Below are positions 46,930 to 59,196 of a DNA stretch of 64,000 nt, piece by piece. Location: the NCBI GenBank assembly GCA_008921705.1, contig VFFE01006074.1, forward strand, positions 474,571 through 538,570, given 5' to 3'. The DNA is from Burhinus oedicnemus. Its lineage: Eukaryota; Chordata; Aves; Charadriiformes; Burhinidae. The translations under genes were made by a program, and so were the position numbers. Position 1 is the first letter of the stretch, and every line of letters starts with the position of its first letter. The notes below the pieces were generated by a model. That model had not been told where the DNA came from, ran no database searches, and saw only the letters and a list, made by a program, of their open reading frames with translations.

Positions 46930-47075
46930 ATGTTCCCTCTTTCCACCACGGTAGTGTTCAGTCATCTTTTAAAATAGCCCAACCAATACCTCATCCACCA
47001 CTTATCTCCAGAGAGTGTTCTGCAGCCTGGCACCTCTCGCCCTTAGGAAATGATGCAACATGAATGTCCCTTTCC
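46930..47075 (-). repeat. Possible ancient CR1-like relic
   Basis: 'atccaccacttatctccaga', 'gagtgttctgcagcctggca' and 'cccttaggaaatgatgcaac' follow the antisense pattern of the late CR1 ORF2 region. It is highly diverged and tentative. Confidence 0.35.
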
Positions 47076-47630
47076 AAATTACACTTTCTCCACATCATGC
47101 CCCTTCCCAGGTTCAATTTTGCTTTAATTCCCTACAAATATTTCACTAATGCACAGCAGCAGACACTGGCCTGGAACTTCCAAACCTGGCTCTGAATGCT
47201 GCCTCAGAATATCACAGATGTGTCCTTTCCACTTGCTATAGAAGAAACATCCAGATCTGATCAAGAGTGCTGGGTAGATGTAATTTTCAGGGCTAGTTCA
47301 AAAATTTGGCACAAACTCCACAATCTACCCTTTACTCTTCAAATGCCTCTCCAAGGTCTGCAGTGTAAAAGCACAAAAATATTTGCCTGTAGGAGTCTAT
47401 TTGAAGATCACCTTTTAAATGGTTTTCAGTATGGTGGTAAAGTTGGAATAGTTAATGTAGCTTTCAATTAAAGCTGTTTCTTTCCTGGATTTTTTTTTTC
47501 TTTTGGCAGAGACCAGTGAATATCTACAAAATAATAGTAATGGCCTGAGTCAACAGTGGGTCCCTCAGTGAATTGTAAGTCATGCTCAATGAAAGCTTTT
47601 GCCTAGGTCAGTACGTGGCGGAAAATGATA
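47076..47630. other. Non-coding unique sequence
   Basis: Nothing recognised. Confidence 0.45.
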
Positions 47631-47655
47631 GACCCTAACACAGATATGCTGGTAG
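47631..47655 (+). repeat. 25-bp dispersed repeat, copy 1
   Basis: Matches 49649-49673 at 24 of 25 positions (begins GACCCTAACACAGATA, ends GCTGGTAG). Confidence 0.65.
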
Positions 47656-47831
47656 TCCCACAATAACAGTTCTATATGTACACAGATGCTGATCTGTTCA
47701 AAAGGACAGTGTGTTTTTCATTTTCCAACATTTGGCAAAGGAAATCGTGTAGCGGTTATGGATTGGGTGACTATCACCCTGGTCAGTGAGGCAGGTATGA
47801 TTTATTTATCAGCTTTCCAGCTTTCCACAGA

Positions 47832-47895
47832 GGGTAAGGGGGAGGGGGAAGGCTGAAGGGGGCTGCAAGGGGAGAAGAGGAAAGTGGGGGAAGGG
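47832..47895 (+). repeat. G-rich tract with quadruplex potential
   Basis: At least six runs of three to five G, beginning GGGTAAGGGGGAGGGGG. It explains the proline/serine-rich minus-strand frames here. Confidence 0.75.
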
Positions 47896-48327
47896 GACAG
47901 GGAAAAGCAAGATTTATATCCAGATGGGAATGTTGAGACAAGGGTGGGAGCCACGGCAGGGAAGGAGCGTCCACAATGAAGGCTATTCATCAACCCTTGC
48001 AGCAACACAGCTCTGAAATGTAAAGGGCTAGAAAGTATTCCTTCAGCTCCATCCCTGGGGGGGCCTGGGGTTCCAGCAAGGAAGCGGCTACACACCGGTA
48101 GCTGCACAGTTTTGGGCTCAAATATCTCGTACTGCGATTGCATCTGGCTTTGAGGATCACAGGGAGGCTTTTTTTTTGCTTTCTGCAACTCCTCGTACAT
48201 CAGTAAGAAAGTACATTCAGCATCTGTTTCATCATTTGTCTCTGAGCAAGGTGGGCTGCAACAAGATCAACAGGGCAATGAAATGAAAGCGCAGGAGGTA
48301 CTAAGGGTGCATGGTACTTAAATTTTT
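47896..48327. other. Non-coding unique sequence
   Basis: No gene recognised. The minus frame at 47802-48200 is an artefact of the adjacent G-rich tract. Confidence 0.45.
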
Positions 48328-48420
48328 AGGATCACAGAAGCACAGAACAATTTAAGCTCAAAGAGACCTTAGGAGGGCTCTGTTCCAATCCCCTGCTCAA
48401 GGCAGGGGCTGTGATGAGAC
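48328..48420 (-). mobile_element. CR1 LINE 3' end fragment
   Basis: 'ggatcacagaagcacagaac', 'aaagagaccttaggagggct' and 'ctgttccaatcccctgctca' followed by 'aggcaggggc' are the antisense of a CR1 3' end. It is more diverged than the copies at 8582 and 33280. Confidence 0.8.
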
Positions 48421-49534
48421 ACCCTTGCTTTAATATCACAGACTGTGTTCCCAGCATGACAAATTACCTCATTTTCTGATATCTTGGGTCAATTTGGCTG
48501 TTTGGTATCACTGGAGGAAAATTTGGTCTAGCACCTTCGAGGATTCAGATCTTTCTTAATTACAAAATCGTAAAAAGAATTGCAATGCAAGCAAACCAAA
48601 CTGAAATAATATAGACATTAATATTTATACTTTATCTTGAGTAAACCTTAGAGTTTTCAGAGGAAAACACAATTCATCTGGAAAGTCTCCTGATTTATTG
48701 TCACTGTCACCATGTCTATTTGTGATGCAGGAACCTGTGGGTGCTGAGATCCACAATGGTGTAAATTGCCAGAGTTTCACTCATTTCAGTGGGATGAGGC
48801 CAGTTTGATAATCAGCCGAACACCAGGTCCAAATTTTCTTTTTCTCCTGTTGTTCATGTAATTCATTTATAATCTGGCCAGGCTAGCAAGAAAGCAATGG
48901 CTTCCAAAGGAAAGAGTAAGTGACACAGAACAATGACCTGTCCCTTGGAGAGCTCAGAGGCTTATCATTTCTTGTAGCACCCAAGTGCCAGTATCTATTT
49001 TTAACCAAAATCATGCCCTGCTTGCGTAGGCTAGGATTTCCCTAATCCATGCAGTGACACAGCAAACGGAGATTTCTTTGATCCCATACCATACTGCTTG
49101 GTAATCTTCATACCTCCTTTGCAAACAACCAATTTTACCCTTCAAAAGAAAATCGTGCCTGGGTTCCTATTAAAATCTCTCTTTAAATCATTCCTCAGTT
49201 TATTTCATCCTACTTCTATGTCCATTAAAAGCCAAAATCTCCAGCTAGGCCAAAATCTTACATGAACATTTACAAGTTTCCCACAGGCATCCTGGTAACA
49301 ACACTGGTGGAAGCAACGCATACGTCTGCATCATCTGATGTGGTCAGGGTACTGGAGCCGTGCAGTTCCTACCATTTAGTTTGGGGCAGCACCCACCCCT
49401 ACTACTTTTTTAATGCAAGCTGAAGAGATCTTGCTCACAAGTGTCCTTCTGTAGGCCCACAGGACTGCCAATGGCTGTTGCACAGGCTATAAAATCTTAT
49501 TTCTTATTTCCTTTAATGAAAAGTCTGGTCTGAA
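48421..49534. other. Non-coding unique sequence
   Basis: No gene recognised. Confidence 0.45.
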
Positions 49535-49625
49535 CCCCTAAACTGGATACAATGTTCCAGCATCATTTCTAGTGTGATAATACCACTTCCTCCTTTTCCT
49601 TGGCACTTCTACTTATCTCCTTCAG
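49535..49625 (-). repeat. Possible ancient CR1-like relic
   Basis: 'cccctaaactggatacaatg' with 'ttccagcatcatttctagtg' and 'tgataataccacttcctcc' parallels the antisense of the CR1 segment 'ggaggt...actggtgaggcc...ctggagtactgtgtccagttctggg'. It is diverged and tentative. Confidence 0.45.
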
Positions 49626-49648
49626 AGCCTAAGCTATTTGACCACAAA

Positions 49649-49673
49649 GACCCTAACACAGATACGCTGGTAG
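49649..49673 (+). repeat. 25-bp dispersed repeat, copy 2
   Basis: Matches 47631-47655 with one T/C difference. Confidence 0.65.
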
Positions 49674-52600
49674 CATGTCTGATAATCTCTCTCAGAGCCA
49701 CCACTTTCTAGGATGCAATCCGCTTGGCCAGATATCATTTCTCCCCATGACCAAGGCTTTGGTTTCCCTGTTGCAGCTAATGATAACCTCCTGTTTCCTG
49801 TAAGTATTGTGTGATTCAACCCCAAAACCTCAGTTCAGTTAGAACAGCCAAGGCGTGCATTTCTCTCTAAGCATGGTAAGTTTTGTGGGTCTAATACTGT
49901 GTTTAAAGGTTTTTGTGACTTTCAGTATGATATGATATTGTCAGACTAGGTCTACGTGTTTCTAAAGAGCTCTCTGAGGAAAGGTGAAAAAGAAGAGAAC
50001 AGAAAGACTGGCTGAAAAGAGCCCTTTGATGGCAGGATGGCTGAAAGGGGTTTATGTTTCTTAGCTTTATCTCATAATGCACTAATGGATCCAAGGTTAG
50101 GCATGCAGGCTAAGCCACTTAGTTAGGCTCCCTGAGAAGTCAAAGGACGAGATTATTCTCTCAATATAATGACTCATCCCAACCTGAAACAGGCAGATTT
50201 GTCCTGCTGAGATACTCCATAGATTAGACAGAGATGAATTGCCCAGAGTAAAAGTCTGGGGAGAGGACTCTCCCCTTTACAAAGAGAGGTTTCCTTGCTC
50301 TTCTGTCTGTCCGTGCTAACCTAGAAAGACCAGCTGCCCTGCCCCAAATCCTTAGGCTCAGGGCATTAATTCACAGTGCTACAAACCTTGAGTGGCACTG
50401 GGATGACCCTGTACAAAATCCTGAGGGCTTCTGTCAGGGGAACAGGAGCGTGTCCTGGGAGCAGGAATAAAATCCTCACTAGATGTGTAGTCAAGACTCC
50501 CTGAAATGCTCCCATAAAGCCTTTCAAATCAAATCTCAATAACTTGGAATAAAAGGCTTGAGTTGAAGACATCTGGAGAGAGCGCTATGCTGTGACTCAG
50601 ACCTTGGAGGTAATGCACTTGACCAGGGCACTGACCCCAACAGAAGAGGAGGTGAAAGAGAAAAAGTCACAGAAAGTGCACATGGCCACCTTATAACCTT
50701 ACCTGGTGGTTACAGATTGCTCATGTGAATGCTCTCACAGATAATGACAGCAAATGCCTATCTGTCATTGAAGAAATGCTCATTGGTTATTCTGATACGG
50801 ATGAAGTAGATTGATCTGAACAAAAGCAAGTTAAATATTAGCAACTTAACTACTTTTAGTATTGTCTACTTTTCAGACAAGTTGTTTTAGCATCACAATA
50901 AGGCATTTTTAGGATGAATGCTATACAAAATTCCAGCATGTATATCTCCAGTGGTGGGCTCCAATTTTTAAGCAATGTTTGGTTATTGTTTGAGTGTTTT
51001 GAAAGATGTGGTTTAGAAGTATTTCATTTCTATGCTGTCTATAAGCAAAGTACATATGGAATTTTCTCTCTCAGAAACTCTCAAGATTTTTAATTTTTTC
51101 CCTCCCACTCTAAATGAGTACAATGCCAAAGATCTCATGTTTAAAAAACAATTATTTAAGAAGTATTCACGTTGCATCAGTCGAAACATTTCAAAGTTGG
51201 TTCTACTCCAATTTTAAACCTTGTTTTTCTTTTAATATATAAAAACAGCTCAGCCAGAGAGCAGTTTTGAACTAAAAAAACCTCCCATCTTCTTTTCGTT
51301 TTGAAAATGCTGGAATAGGATGTTTCCACAAATCTCAAAAGTATTTTTCACTTTCAAATGCATAACATGGTCAAAACCAGCTCTTTCCCCCAAAATTCAT
51401 TAATTTGGGTGAATCTACAAAGTCCAATAGTAATCAATGCTTTTTAGGAAATTCCCTGAGCAGCTTTTCCTGAGCTTACAAAAAGCTTAGAAAATATTAC
51501 AACAGTTCCTCTCTCTCTGCACTTGTAATAGAGCCCAGCACAAGCCTACGTACGCAGTTTGGGTCTCAAGCTCGACTGTTGTATTAATTCACAGCAATTT
51601 TTGCTTAAAAGCACATTCTAGCTGCTGAAGAGCATGTAATGATGGTGCCTCCTGCAGTGGCACCTCAGCTTGAGTCTTCGTGTGGCATCGCTTCTCCTGG
51701 GTTTGCTTGTGAAGGTCATGCATTCAGCAGTGGTGCAGGAAGGGATGAACTCTGGTTTCTCTGTCTCTGGAGAGCTGCGTATGGTGCTACTAGGTCACAA
51801 ATGCACTGGGTGGTCTCTGGGTAATCCCTGTGTGCATTTTCCCCTTACAAGATCATCATTCAGTTAGCTTCTCTGAGGGTTGAACCTCCTGATTCCTAAA
51901 GAACCCCCATAAGGGACCCCAAAGGAGGCTGGAGAAAGACTGATTTGGGCAAACCCAAATGAAATATCTCAATCTTGGTATTTGTAAAGCTGTGTATTTC
52001 CCCGTAACTGCTTTTGATACCTCAGTGAGTTATGCACAGGGAGAAACGGATACAAAATCTAACCACCACATGGTATTTCCAGCATCCAGGTACTAGAATG
52101 CAAGGAAAAAGCTGACTCCCCCAGCTCAGTGACTAACCCTCAGAGAAGTTCATTTAGGCATGAACTCTAAGTATATTAAACACAGAAAACAGAACAAAAC
52201 GAGTTTAAAAGTAGTTGTGTGCTATTACCCTTTTTTGTGAAATGAGAACTCAGGTGCCACGCGAGCATTTCGACATCCAACTAGGAGATGTTTTAAGCTT
52301 GGCTATGGATCAAAAGTCATGCTGATAATGACAGAAAGAAGCATCCATTCCTTCTGATCTTTTATAGGGTAACTATTAGACACGAGGGTTCATGATGCTC
52401 TTGTGGAAATGAGGCCATAACTCTGTGAGGAACCCTACTGACTTAATGCTTTCCTGTCCTCACATCTCTCATGTACCGCAGTTCATGTTACCAGCAGACT
52501 TTGTTCAAGGTAGTAGTGAAAACTGGGAGGGACATGGTGCAGGCTCCAACTGCAAGCACAAGAGGCTCCTCCACTGATGGTCACCTGGTTTGTCTCCATC

Positions 52601-53699
52601 CATCTGTCCCCTCTTTTCCCTGGACAAACGGGTGGTAATAGCAGTCCTTAGTAGGCCTTTAGGACTCTTTCAGCTATCTCTTGAAAAGGAACGGAGGTTC
52701 AGTTCTAGAGTTGTAGCCATGCTGCAGGTGCTTGGCTGGACATTGGTTACAAATATCTTCCTCCTTACCTCTGTAAGAGGCAGGGACTCAAGCCAAAGTC
52801 TTTCATGTGGTCACAATGCCTGTGGCTCCAGCTGCTTTAGCAGTATGCTGGCATCAAGTAAAAAAAAAATCAGGCTTAGCGCCACACACTTTCCCCTTTT
52901 AAATACTGCCTATGAATGAGCAAGAAACTTCAGGGTGCATCCAGCTGCAGCTGGCAACTGCATCAAGAAGGTAAATCATGGGAAGCATGGAAGATTAGAC
53001 AGGAGTGCAGTGTCAAATGGGTCACTGCAGGTTTAAGCAAGACCTTGTAATGGAGCTGAGCAGCTAATGACTCTATAGATGGAACTGTCACTGGAAGACT
53101 GTTAGTAACTTTCCAGGTCATGCTGAGTGATCTGCAAATTCACAGGACCCTTTTGCCTTTACTATACAGTGAGAAGTTTGAAAACCTGGTTCATGACAGG
53201 CCAAATGCAACTTTGAGCGTTAACAAGGGTCCATGGCCTTCCCACCTGGGAAGCTGGAATCATATGACTTTCCATTGATCCACTTAGTGATTACTTCTGA
53301 ATTCTACATTACTTCCATATAAAATGTTCAATTAGGAAGTTTATTGGAGAAAAAAACCCCCATATCATTCCCGGGAAGCTGAAGATATTAATTCTAGCCA
53401 TTTGTGGTGGTAATTTCTGTGGGTTTTTTTGCAGCACCAGGACAAATGAAAATCCAGTCTCTGCCTTGAAGAGTTTATAAATAGCACTACACTAATCTTG
53501 TGAAGGGCATGAAAGGGTCAAGGAAAGAAAGGAATTACTTAGGGTAGCCCAGGGGAGCAGAGCTCCTAGTGAAAAGGTGAAGCTAAGAAGTGGAATTTGT
53601 GACTTAAACATTATCATAGTGCTTCTTGATATGTATTTGACCTTTAAGTGGTCTCCCAAGAGATAAAAGGAGATCTTAAATGCTTGGAACTTTTCAGTT
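49674..53699. other. Non-coding unique sequence
   Basis: No recognised gene or transposon. Frames are at most 109 codons. AT-rich stretches at 51000-51420 contain repeated 'ttttgaaaat'-type words but no element I can name. Confidence 0.45.
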
Positions 53700-53795
53700 A
53701 GATTGGACTAAATTCCTAAAAAATCCTTGGCAAGGAGTTAGCCTTCAAAGGAGATAGATGAGCTAATTAGGTTCTTTTCCATCTCCAACTACCGT
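53700..53795 (+). repeat. Possible ancient CR1-like 3' relic
   Basis: 'gagatagatgagctaattag' followed by 'gttcttttccatctccaact' resembles 'gactagatgagctaatggtctcttccatctctaac' at the sense 3' end of old CR1. Tentative. Confidence 0.35.
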
Positions 53796-56047
53796 GGCTT
53801 TGTGTGTTGCCAGCGCTGTGTGACCTTAGAAAGGAAAGTGTGGGACATATCTGTGGTGATGTACTATACATAGTGTTGTATTTCCATGCACAGCATCAGG
53901 ACCTCTGGCACTGAGCTGGATACAAAAAAAGGATACTTAAAATAAAGTACTTAAGAATAGCAAGACTAACCTTTTCAAAGGGAGCTGATGCAACTATCAT
54001 TCCTCAGTCACCAGCATGTCCAATTTCTGAAATACCATTAAAAAATAGCAACACATTTTCACCCTGCTGCCTACTACTGGTTAACACAATGATCCCAGCA
54101 CATAACCACTTGGTAGCCTAAGAAAATATGGAAACACTTCACATGCAACATCTCACTGTTGATCCCTTACTGTTTGTGTCACAACGCTCTTCACACGATA
54201 AATCATCTTGCCTGAAGTGAGTCACTTACCGAAAAGATTCCTCTGCCCTCGTCCCCCCCTTGATTTGTTTGTTCTTAAATTTCCAAATAGATCCAGGATT
54301 GAAGCAAGCAGAGTTTGAAGTGTGGTTATGGCCGCAATCAGAAAAAATTACTACCTCCAAAAAGAGACACTATGTGACTTTTGATTTATTTCTTCTCAAT
54401 TGTTTCCAGTCCCAATCGTCTCAGCTTGCATATCAAAAAGGAGGGTGTTCTCAGCTCCTAATGTCACAAAAAAATGAGTTACAGTCTTTGTCTGTCCTGC
54501 CTTAGTATTAGTGAAGATAAGGCATGAGAATATTGCCATTCTACTTTTTCATGAATATTTTGCCAATGTTTTTAAACAAGGTTTTTAAACAAAATTTACA
54601 AGATCTTAATCTAAATTTTCTCAGTCTGAATTCAGATCTGAACCCACCATTTGAATATCTCTGAACTCACATGTGGATGAATCCCTCACAGAGAACAGGC
54701 TGTTGAAGCTGAAACTAATTCAAGACCAAGCTGAGGGCAGGAAACAAGAAATAACTGCTGTTTGCAGCCTCCGTGCTGATTTTCTGCACCTGAAACTTTG
54801 TACTGACCAATAAACAACTCATTAGGAACAATCTGGACAGATAGGTTGCAAGCTTCATATAGCAGTAAACATGAGTAATGGTTTCAACTATTGATAATTG
54901 ACCAGGAGATGTAAGCTCCTGGCAGAAAACAACCTGATGTTACTTATTCGTTCCTGCACCATATATCAGATGGATTGTTGCAAAGCAATATACCTGGATA
55001 TGAAGGCTTCAGCATTTTGGAAATTTCAAAGAAGTTCATCTTTTGGATGTGCAAACCGTTATCTTTTGGGAAAAAGTGGTATAAAGTTGACCATTGACCT
55101 GAACAGCTGGGAATGAAAATTATGACCATCTCTTCAGAAATGCTGATGATTTCTCAAGCACCAATGGGACATGCAATTTCTTTGAGCCATTACTACATGC
55201 TAGTCAGGACCGATTATACAGTCTAAGAGAAAGGAGCCTTCAGGTCTTGAAGAAAAAATGATGTTTGCAAAACGAAAACTGATTAGGTTGGCACTGGTCT
55301 TTGACTGTCCCGTAGCATGGAATTATTGCCTATGAGATACTAAAGTCTTATTGGCAGTATGCAGGTTATGTTATGATTTTATATACATATATTATGTGAC
55401 ACACCAAGAACTCTTCTGGAGTCACCATTTTTGATATACAGTAGAATTACAGATTTTAGCATTCCAGCACAGATTTCTAGGGTATTTTGTAAGTCTCTCT
55501 GGAGGATTGGGGCTGAGAAACCAGACATGTAGCATCAGGAAGTACTTATAGTTGGAAAATCTCTCCTTCTCTGGACAAATTTTGTCTCAATGATCTCCTT
55601 TTGCCATCACAGCCATAGCAACGCTACTAGCAAAAGATGAAAGATGTCTGACAACTTTGTTCCCCTGGAACCACAGAGCTTTCTACCATAAGGATAACTT
55701 TCATGCAGAAGAGACACAGAACGTTTTCCGGGATTGGGTCCAACAGTTTGAAACAAATCCTCACAGGACAGGACAACCCTCCCAAACCTTACCACCTTCA
55801 GGTCCACTTGCACGTCAAGTGATTTCCTTCTTCCCTCCTGCACTGCAAATGCACAGAAATGCATGCATATTTGTTTAAGCCTTCCCCAACTAAGATGTTC
55901 CACTACTCCCATCTCTCCTCCTGCTCTTTGCAATGCTTAATCATAACTGGAAAGTGTGCCAGCACTTATGAACGTTATCATGAGTGTAAGAATAAAGAGC
56001 AGACAACAGGAATATGTTCTCTTAGCTCAAATGATGGTAGGAGTATG
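53796..56047. other. Non-coding unique sequence
   Basis: Nothing recognised. Two overlapping frames on opposite strands at 55607-55933 are unsupported. Confidence 0.45.
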
Positions 56048-56085
56048 GGAGGGAGAGAGAGAGGAAAGGAGGGAGGGAAGGAGGC
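56048..56085. repeat. GA/GGGA-rich tract
   Basis: GGGA, GAGA and GGAA units, a pure purine run. Confidence 0.8.
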
Positions 56086-56571
56086 AAACTCTAGGGCACA
56101 TCAACCTATGAATGAAAAAACATGAAAAGTAGCCACTGAAGATCTAGTTTGGTACCGCAGATTTACGCACAGATTCAGCACTCAGAACTGACACCACCAT
56201 GAAATCTGAGACAAGGGCAAGTTTGACAATTTTCAATAAACCACAGCCCAAAAGCAGAAGAAGGCCCCTTCCTCCTTTGACAAAGAAAAGAAGCAGAATT
56301 ATCAGAAGGGTGAGGCAGGTCTTTGGAAATCAAGGATGAAATATAAGGGAGTTTACTTTTTTTTTTTAATTGGTACATATTCTACAGGAGCAAAAAAGTA
56401 CTTGGGTGTTAAGAAGATAGGCCATTGGGTCTGAAACCAGGGAAAATGTAGTAGTTCAGGATTAAATCAGCACCTACCCTTCTCCTGATGAAAGAAACAC
56501 AGATGTCTTCCAAAATTACTTGTCCTGGTGAATATTTCAGCTACATGGAGCATGTCTCACTCTCTTCTTTG

Positions 56572-56573
<2 letters not shown>

Positions 56574-56604
<31 letters not shown>
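56574..56604. repeat. Poly-T tract (31 T)
   Basis: Uninterrupted T-run, long enough to be length-polymorphic or mis-sequenced. Confidence 0.92.
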
Positions 56605-56607
<3 letters not shown>

Positions 56608-57729
56608 TTCCTGTCTGTGGAGTGTTTGACAGCTTATTTTACCATTCTTAAAAACAGTCCAGATGCTTTGTGCATCTACAGTCCAGTCCCTGGATATCTG
56701 TGACCTGCTCATCATGAGTACAGTCTATTCTCTATTTCACAGCTAAGCAGTGTCTCCTGTTTTTCCCTCTTCACAGATTTTCCAAGAGGATCCTCAGAGC
56801 ATCAATAGCAGTAACCTTTCAGCAAATACTTGCCCACAGACATGTGAAACTCCTGCTAGCTACAAGAATCCTGGCTTGCAGCAGGACTGCTAGCAGGAAC
56901 CATGGGGAAACTCATCTGGGATAACCACCGTTCAGGGTGGTTTTAGTCCTGACAGACTCACTCAGCATCAGAACCAGACTGGAAGAACCACATCAGGCTT
57001 CCTGTTTTCTGTTCTCCACCCAGCTCTGCACATATCCTGACCAGTCCAGCATATACCTGGATTTATTTTTTTTAATTTTTTTTTTTCTGGATGGGTACAG
57101 CTCTACCCCATGCCATTAAAACTTGCCTCCCGTTGGCAACCGTTCCCTCCATCAGTGCCAGTGCCAGCAAGAGGGTGGTGTACATCAGCCCTGCGATCTG
57201 AGCGGGCTGTAATCGATAGCAGGGCAGGGGGAGCGGCTGGTACAGGCAGGAGCTGACTGTGCTGCACTTATCCTAAGGAGCTGAGAGCTGGGTCGTTGCA
57301 GATAGGAGCCGGAGAAGTGCTGAGTGACTGTGCAGCTGAGAGAGAACAGACCCTGCCTTATCCTGAAGTGGGAAGTTCAACCAGAAGGGATTTTGCTGTT
57401 TCAAATTACAGGCTGGTGGCTCCAGGCAAACGTGGAGGGGGCTGCCACCTCCTGAAATAGCAGCAGCAGCAAGGGCAGCATGTTAAGATCAGGAGCCTTA
57501 GGGTGACATTTAGGAGTGAGGGTTGCTGCAAGATGGCCTTTGGGTGCCAAGGTCATAGCCCGTCAAGATGCTACTCATCACTGCCTGACCCTTTCCTCCA
57601 TCCTCTCCCCACCTCCACCAGGAGCTAGAGGAAAGCATGCAGGGGCCGAGCCCCAGTGCATCAAGAACCAGGTCAGATCTTGTGGTCAGGAGCCTTTCCC
57701 TCCTGACCATTACCCCTTTTCTCGCTGAA
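56605..57729. other. Non-coding sequence, GC-richer at 57120-57480
   Basis: No exon recognised. The 57120-57480 part has more G+C and a few CpGs and 'cagcagcagc', but no clear promoter or coding signature. Confidence 0.4.
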
Positions 57730-58430
57730 CCCAATGCCTTTGAATACATGGGAGCTTAAATATTTTGTTGCCACCCTGATCACTTACAAGAATGCAGCGA
57801 CTGGCCCTAACGCTTTAATCCTCCCATTGTCTTTAAAAGCTTTTTATATCGTCACCAATAAAGATTGTCTGTCTCAAGGGTTTTCTTGCTTCTCTGGCTG
57901 GGTTACGGCAGTGGGGTGGGGGTAGAGGAAGGGGGATATGGGGAAGGGAAGAGGGCTGGATCGTTGCCAGGCTTTAAAAGGCTGCTTAAGCATTTTTCTG
58001 TGGCTTGCAGGGTTTTACTCAGCAAAGTCTCCCAAGCCACAGAATGTGCCCCTACTTGTATAACATTACAAAGTCAAGATGATTAGAGTGTAAGTCTCAG
58101 CCCTCTGGAAGCTGCCCTTTTGTCTCTGGGGTGTAACAATACATTATTCCTCCTTGTCTAGTTCTTATCTCATTAATGTACTGCGTTATTTCTGCTCTCT
58201 CTCCCTTCCCCGCTCCTGTACACACACCTCCCTCTTCTGTACTTCGGTTAATGGAACAAGTGTGTGACTTTAATCCTTTCCAAAGCTCCGTACTGTAACA
58301 GGGGCTGTGTGTGCATTGCACATGCATGTTGGAGTGAAGCCTTCCCCCTCCCCTACCTGCCTTCCCTGCTGAGCTTGGCACACTGTCGTACCCCACGGCT
58401 TGCAAAATCCCCCAGCAGTCCAAGTCTGCG
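57730..58430. other. Unique block, candidate regulatory
   Basis: Repeat-free sequence with TTTAAA, TTATCT (GATA-type) and ATTAAT words around 57750-57850 and 58130-58190. It looks like possible conserved non-coding DNA, but this is unproven from one sequence. Confidence 0.2.
57931..57955 (+). other. G-quadruplex motif
   Basis: Four G-runs (5,4,3,3) with loops of 4, 2 and 4 nt. More G-runs lie upstream at 57913-57922. Confidence 0.65.
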
Positions 58431-59085
58431 CCTCACCGGATAGTGTCACATTAGCTCAGGGCTCCAACCCTGCCTGTCCACACTGCACGGATCCACAAAG
58501 CCTCAACAGTACATTTCATTTGTTCTTTCTCATCCTCATGCCTCCTTCTCAAAATATATGATCATCCTGCCACCCCAGCAATTGCCTCCATCTTGCAGTT
58601 TGTTCCTCTGACCTGGATCCCCTCTTATGCCTGCGGCTACCAGAGAGCACCATGGAGAACCAGGCTAATGGAGGTGGCCTGTGACCTCTGTGTGTTTTCG
58701 CCCTTGCGAAGGTTTGGAAGGAGGATGTTTTGTCTAGATAGGAGTCACTGGAACGGGCCAGGAATACTCCTCAAAGACACTGACCTAGCGAAATGGCTCC
58801 ATCTGGACTGAAAAAGAAAATCTTCAAAGCTTCAGAGAAGCTCAGCACTATGGTTAAAAGAAATCCCAGGATGTAAGAAAGGGAGGAAATTCACTTTGGA
58901 GTTAAAGCAAAAAGAGGAGTGAGGGTATCCAGACTCCACTTTTAGCTCTCCCAGTGGCTTTCATTATATCTTTGTGAACATCACATCCTGCCGAGCATGA
59001 TGTTGAGCAATATCCAACATGTAGTTCCCTGGTTTGTGCTTACTCCCCATCTAGCTATAGAATATCTTAACCCTTGCCTTCTGCT
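58431..59085. other. Non-coding unique sequence
   Basis: Nothing recognised. Confidence 0.45.
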
Positions 59086-59196
59086 TCAATTGTAAACTCC
59101 TTGGGGCACAGTCTGGATTTTTCCTTTAGCATTTCTACAGCATCCTGCACACAATAGCCCATGGCTTAACACCCCCTTGGCACTGTACAAATTCAA
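59086..59196 (+). repeat. MIR/L2-like SINE 3' relic
   Basis: 'attgtaaactccttggggca', 'cagtctgg', 'ctacagcatcctgcacaca' and 'ggcactgtacaaattcaaa' match the 3' half of sauropsid MIR-type repeats (attgtaaactctttggggcaggga...cagcgcctagcaca...ggcactaccgtaatacaaa). Confidence 0.65.

Noticed and set aside
47783..48200. Pro/Ser-rich minus-strand frames
   Set aside because: They come from a G-rich low-complexity tract.
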